Shown piece by piece: positions 62,185 to 64,000 of a stretch of 64,000 bases of DNA (position 1 is its first letter; each line of letters begins with the position of its first letter). The DNA is from Proteus vulgaris (GTDB lineage Bacteria; Pseudomonadota; Gammaproteobacteria; Enterobacterales; Enterobacteriaceae). A program made the translations under genes and the position numbers. The notes beneath the pieces were generated by a model that saw only the letters and a program-made list of their open reading frames with translations, was not told the origin of the DNA and searched no databases. Where the stretch lies: positions 682,001 through 746,000 of the forward strand of contig NZ_CP137920.1 in the NCBI RefSeq assembly GCF_033708015.1, in the 5' to 3' direction.

Positions 62185-62492
62185 AATGGGAAGTGATTAA
62201 TCGTCACAATGAGGATAACACTTGCCCCATAAATTAAAGGACACATTATCGTTTAAGAGTGAAAGTTCTAAGCAATTTCTTAAATAGGCGTTGCTTCTGA
62301 TAATGTGAAAGGGCGATAGTATAATGGATTTGATGGAAATTTGCATCTTTCACAGGGTATGACATAACGAGTGAGGAAAAGTAGATTAGATATAGCGAGT
62401 TAAATAGAAAATAAAGATAAATAAAAGCAGTTTTAAATATTATTTAACTAATTGATATTAAAGTGTTAATTTAATAAAGATGACTAAAAATA
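62185..62492. other. Gene-free interval upstream of yjdM
   Basis: About 310 bp with no ORF of note. A plus-strand TATAAT near 62322 lacks a good -35 element. Nothing else recognised. Confidence 0.4.
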
Positions 62493-62519
62493 AATGCCCT
62501 CATCATAAATGAGAGCATT
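62493..62519 (-). terminator. Terminator after rbsR
   Basis: An 11-bp stem with one mismatch (AATGCCCTCAT / ATGAGAGCATT) is followed on the minus strand by TATTTTTAG. It lies about 29 bp past the rbsR stop. Confidence 0.7.
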
Positions 62520-62547
62520 ATCAATAATAGTGTTAATTTTCTTGTTA

Positions 62548-63555
62548 TTATTTTATGAAATCTATCACAGAACCACGCTCTATAAGTTTGGGTGTAAGCA
62601 CCAGGACATTGTCATCAGCATCGATGTTTTCCATGCGATGTAATAATTGGCTGACAGCAAGCTTACCCAATTCATCTTTGGGTTGATGGATCGTAGAAAG
62701 CGGAGGGATCATATAAGAAGCGAGGTCGATATCATCATAACCCATGACTGAAATATCATCGGGTACACGCAACCCTTTTTGATAAATAGCTTGATAAGCA
62801 CCAACAGCCATCGCATCATTACAGGTGAACACCGCTTGTGGTAAGGCAGAAAGTGAGAGTAATTTTTGCATTGCGCTAAATCCCCCCGCAAATTCAAAAT
62901 CGCTGGTTAATACAAACTCTTCTCGAATGGTTAATCCTGCTTTTTGCATCGCATTGTAATAACCTTGCAAACGATGTTTTGCGGGAAGCTTATCTTGTGG
63001 ACCTGCAATACAGGCAATTTCAGTAAAGCCTTTTTCAATTAGATAATTGGTGGCGATTTCTCCCCCAAGTAGAGAGTTATCTTGAATAATATCGCCTCCA
63101 TATTCAAATGGGGACCAATCCATCATAACCATCGGTAAACGAGGATAACGATTTAGTACTTCATGAGAGGGCGCTCTGGCTTCTGTTGACATCAATAATA
63201 AACCATCAACACGTTTTTGTAGCAACGTTTCAAGGCTACTATCCATGCGTTCGTAATCCCCTTCGGTGTTACATAAAATAAGGCTATAACCTTTTTCGTA
63301 ACAACTGCGTTCAACACCACGAACAACTTCTGCATAGAACGGGTTACTACTGGCTGTCACTAACATTCCAATAGTGTGAGTACAGTTCATTTTTAAACTG
63401 CGCGCTAAAGCTGAAGGCGCGTAATTTAAGGTTTCGATAGCGTCATTAACCTTTTTACGAATACCTTCGCTAACATAACGATTGTTATTGATAACGTGAG
63501 AAACAGTTGATGTCGAAACGCCCGCCAAACGGGCGACATCTTTCATTGTTGCCAA
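62548..63555 (-). CDS. rbsR: Ribose operon repressor RbsR
   Basis: The LacI-family repressor of 335 aa (E. coli 330) has an N-terminal HTH and hinge ([30 protein letters not shown]) and a ribose-binding core. The start is TTG at 63555, giving [12 protein letters not shown] exactly as in E. coli RbsR; an in-frame ATG three codons on is the alternative. It is 4 bp downstream of rbsK, as the last gene of the rbs operon. Confidence 0.95.
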   Translation of the reverse strand: MATMKDVARLAGVSTSTVSHVINNNRYVSEGIRKKVNDAIETLNYAPSALARSLKMNCTHTIGMLVTASSNPFYAEVVRGVERSCYEKGYSLILCNTEGDYERMDSSLETLLQKRVDGLLLMSTEARAPSHEVLNRYPRLPMVMMDWSPFEYGGDIIQDNSLLGGEIATNYLIEKGFTEIACIAGPQDKLPAKHRLQGYYNAMQKAGLTIREEFVLTSDFEFAGGFSAMQKLLSLSALPQAVFTCNDAMAVGAYQAIYQKGLRVPDDISVMGYDDIDLASYMIPPLSTIHQPKDELGKLAVSQLLHRMENIDADDNVLVLTPKLIERGSVIDFIK

Positions 63556-63559
63556 AGTA

Positions 63560-64000
63560 CTATGCTCGCTCTGCTAAAAATGATTCAATTTCATGACGCC
63601 AAGGAACAGACGATTGCGCACCATGACGTGTAACGGCAATTGCAGCTGCTGCGTGAGCAAAACGAATAGCCTCAACGGAAGGTTTCCCTTCTAAGATTGC
63701 AGTGACAAATGCCCCATTAAATGTATCACCTGCGGCAATGGTATCAACAGCATCGACACGAAATCCAGGAATTATCACGCCTTTTCCTTGTTCACTAAAC
63801 CATACCCCGCGGCTACCTAACGTGATTAGCACTTGTTTGATACCTTTACGATGTAAAATCTCGGCAGCTTTTGCTGCACCCGCTTCATCATGCACAGAAA
63901 CGCCAGTTAATATTTCGGCTTCTGTCTCATTTGGCGTGATAACATCAATAAAACTCAGAAATTCATCCGATAAAGCTTGTGCTGGTGCGGGATTTAAAAT
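63560..64000 (-). CDS. rbsK: Ribokinase (3' part; start lies beyond the window)
   Basis: The minus strand is open from the window edge to TAG at 63562-63560, giving about 146 C-terminal residues of a PfkB-family sugar kinase. The active-site motif [13 protein letters not shown] (catalytic Asp in AAGD) is intact, and [15 protein letters not shown] precedes it. It phosphorylates ribose at O5. Placement before rbsR identifies it as rbsK. Confidence 0.93.
   Translation of the reverse strand: MLNPAPAQALSDEFLSFIDVITPNETEAEILTGVSVHDEAGAAKAAEILHRKGIKQVLITLGSRGVWFSEQGKGVIIPGFRVDAVDTIAAGDTFNGAFVTAILEGKPSVEAIRFAHAAAAIAVTRHGAQSSVPWRHEIESFLAERA

Overview
The window looks like chromosome of a Morganellaceae member, most probably Proteus (P. 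mirabilis or a close relative). The grounds are low G+C, very AT-rich intergenic DNA, E. coli-like gene blocks with diverged sequence, and ERIC-type repeats. The genus is inferred from gene content and style; no database was searched. No rRNA, tRNA, CRISPR array, prophage or insertion sequence was recognised.

Layout. 1-2291: 5' part of an invasin/intimin-type inverse autotransporter. 2.5-9.4 kb: dkgA-yqhD, a frameshifted methyltransferase, yghB, metC and Fur-boxed exbB-exbD, which is the E. coli exbDB-metC-yghB-yqhD-dkgA block without the regulator yqhC. 9.4-11.3 kb: AT-rich DNA without a convincing protein gene, holding a probable structured small RNA plus FNR and Fur-like sites. 11.3-20.95 kb: one long hydrogenase-2 operon, hybOABCDE-hypB-hypC-hypD-hypE, lacking hypA/hybF. 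21.1-22.6 kb: a 17-codon leader ORF followed by yedE-yedF. 22.7-23.6 kb: rdgC. 23.6-30.7 kb: a 1.3-kb intergenic region with five CRP-like sites, then a porin, cpdB, an RNase T2-family lipoprotein and a 5'-nucleotidase lipoprotein. This reads as a cell-envelope module for scavenging RNA and nucleotides.

31.2-41.3 kb: a nitroreductase-like protein, sbcC/sbcD, phoB-phoR with a Pho box, brnQ, and an orphan HipB-like repressor with a paired operator. 41.4-47.5 kb: the complete ydhYVWXUT redox operon (minus strand), with a previously unlisted 26-codon ORF between ydhW and ydhX; YdhT is built from eight 18-residue repeats. 48.1-51.1 kb: ggt, a 2-Cys peroxiredoxin, and two tandem 146-bp ERIC-like elements just upstream of the peroxiredoxin start. 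51.4-61.7 kb: conserved housekeeping genes acpH / queA-tgt-yajC-secD-secF / nrdR-ribD-ribH-nusB-thiL. 61.8-64 kb: yjdM, rbsR and the 3' part of rbsK.

Most of the window is core genome. The parts most worth attention are the CRP-linked RNA-scavenging locus, the candidate small RNA after exbD, the two tiny translationally coupled ORFs (before yedE and inside the ydh operon), the 18-residue solenoid of YdhT, the His-rich HypB in an operon without HypA, and the G tracts in exbB/exbD.
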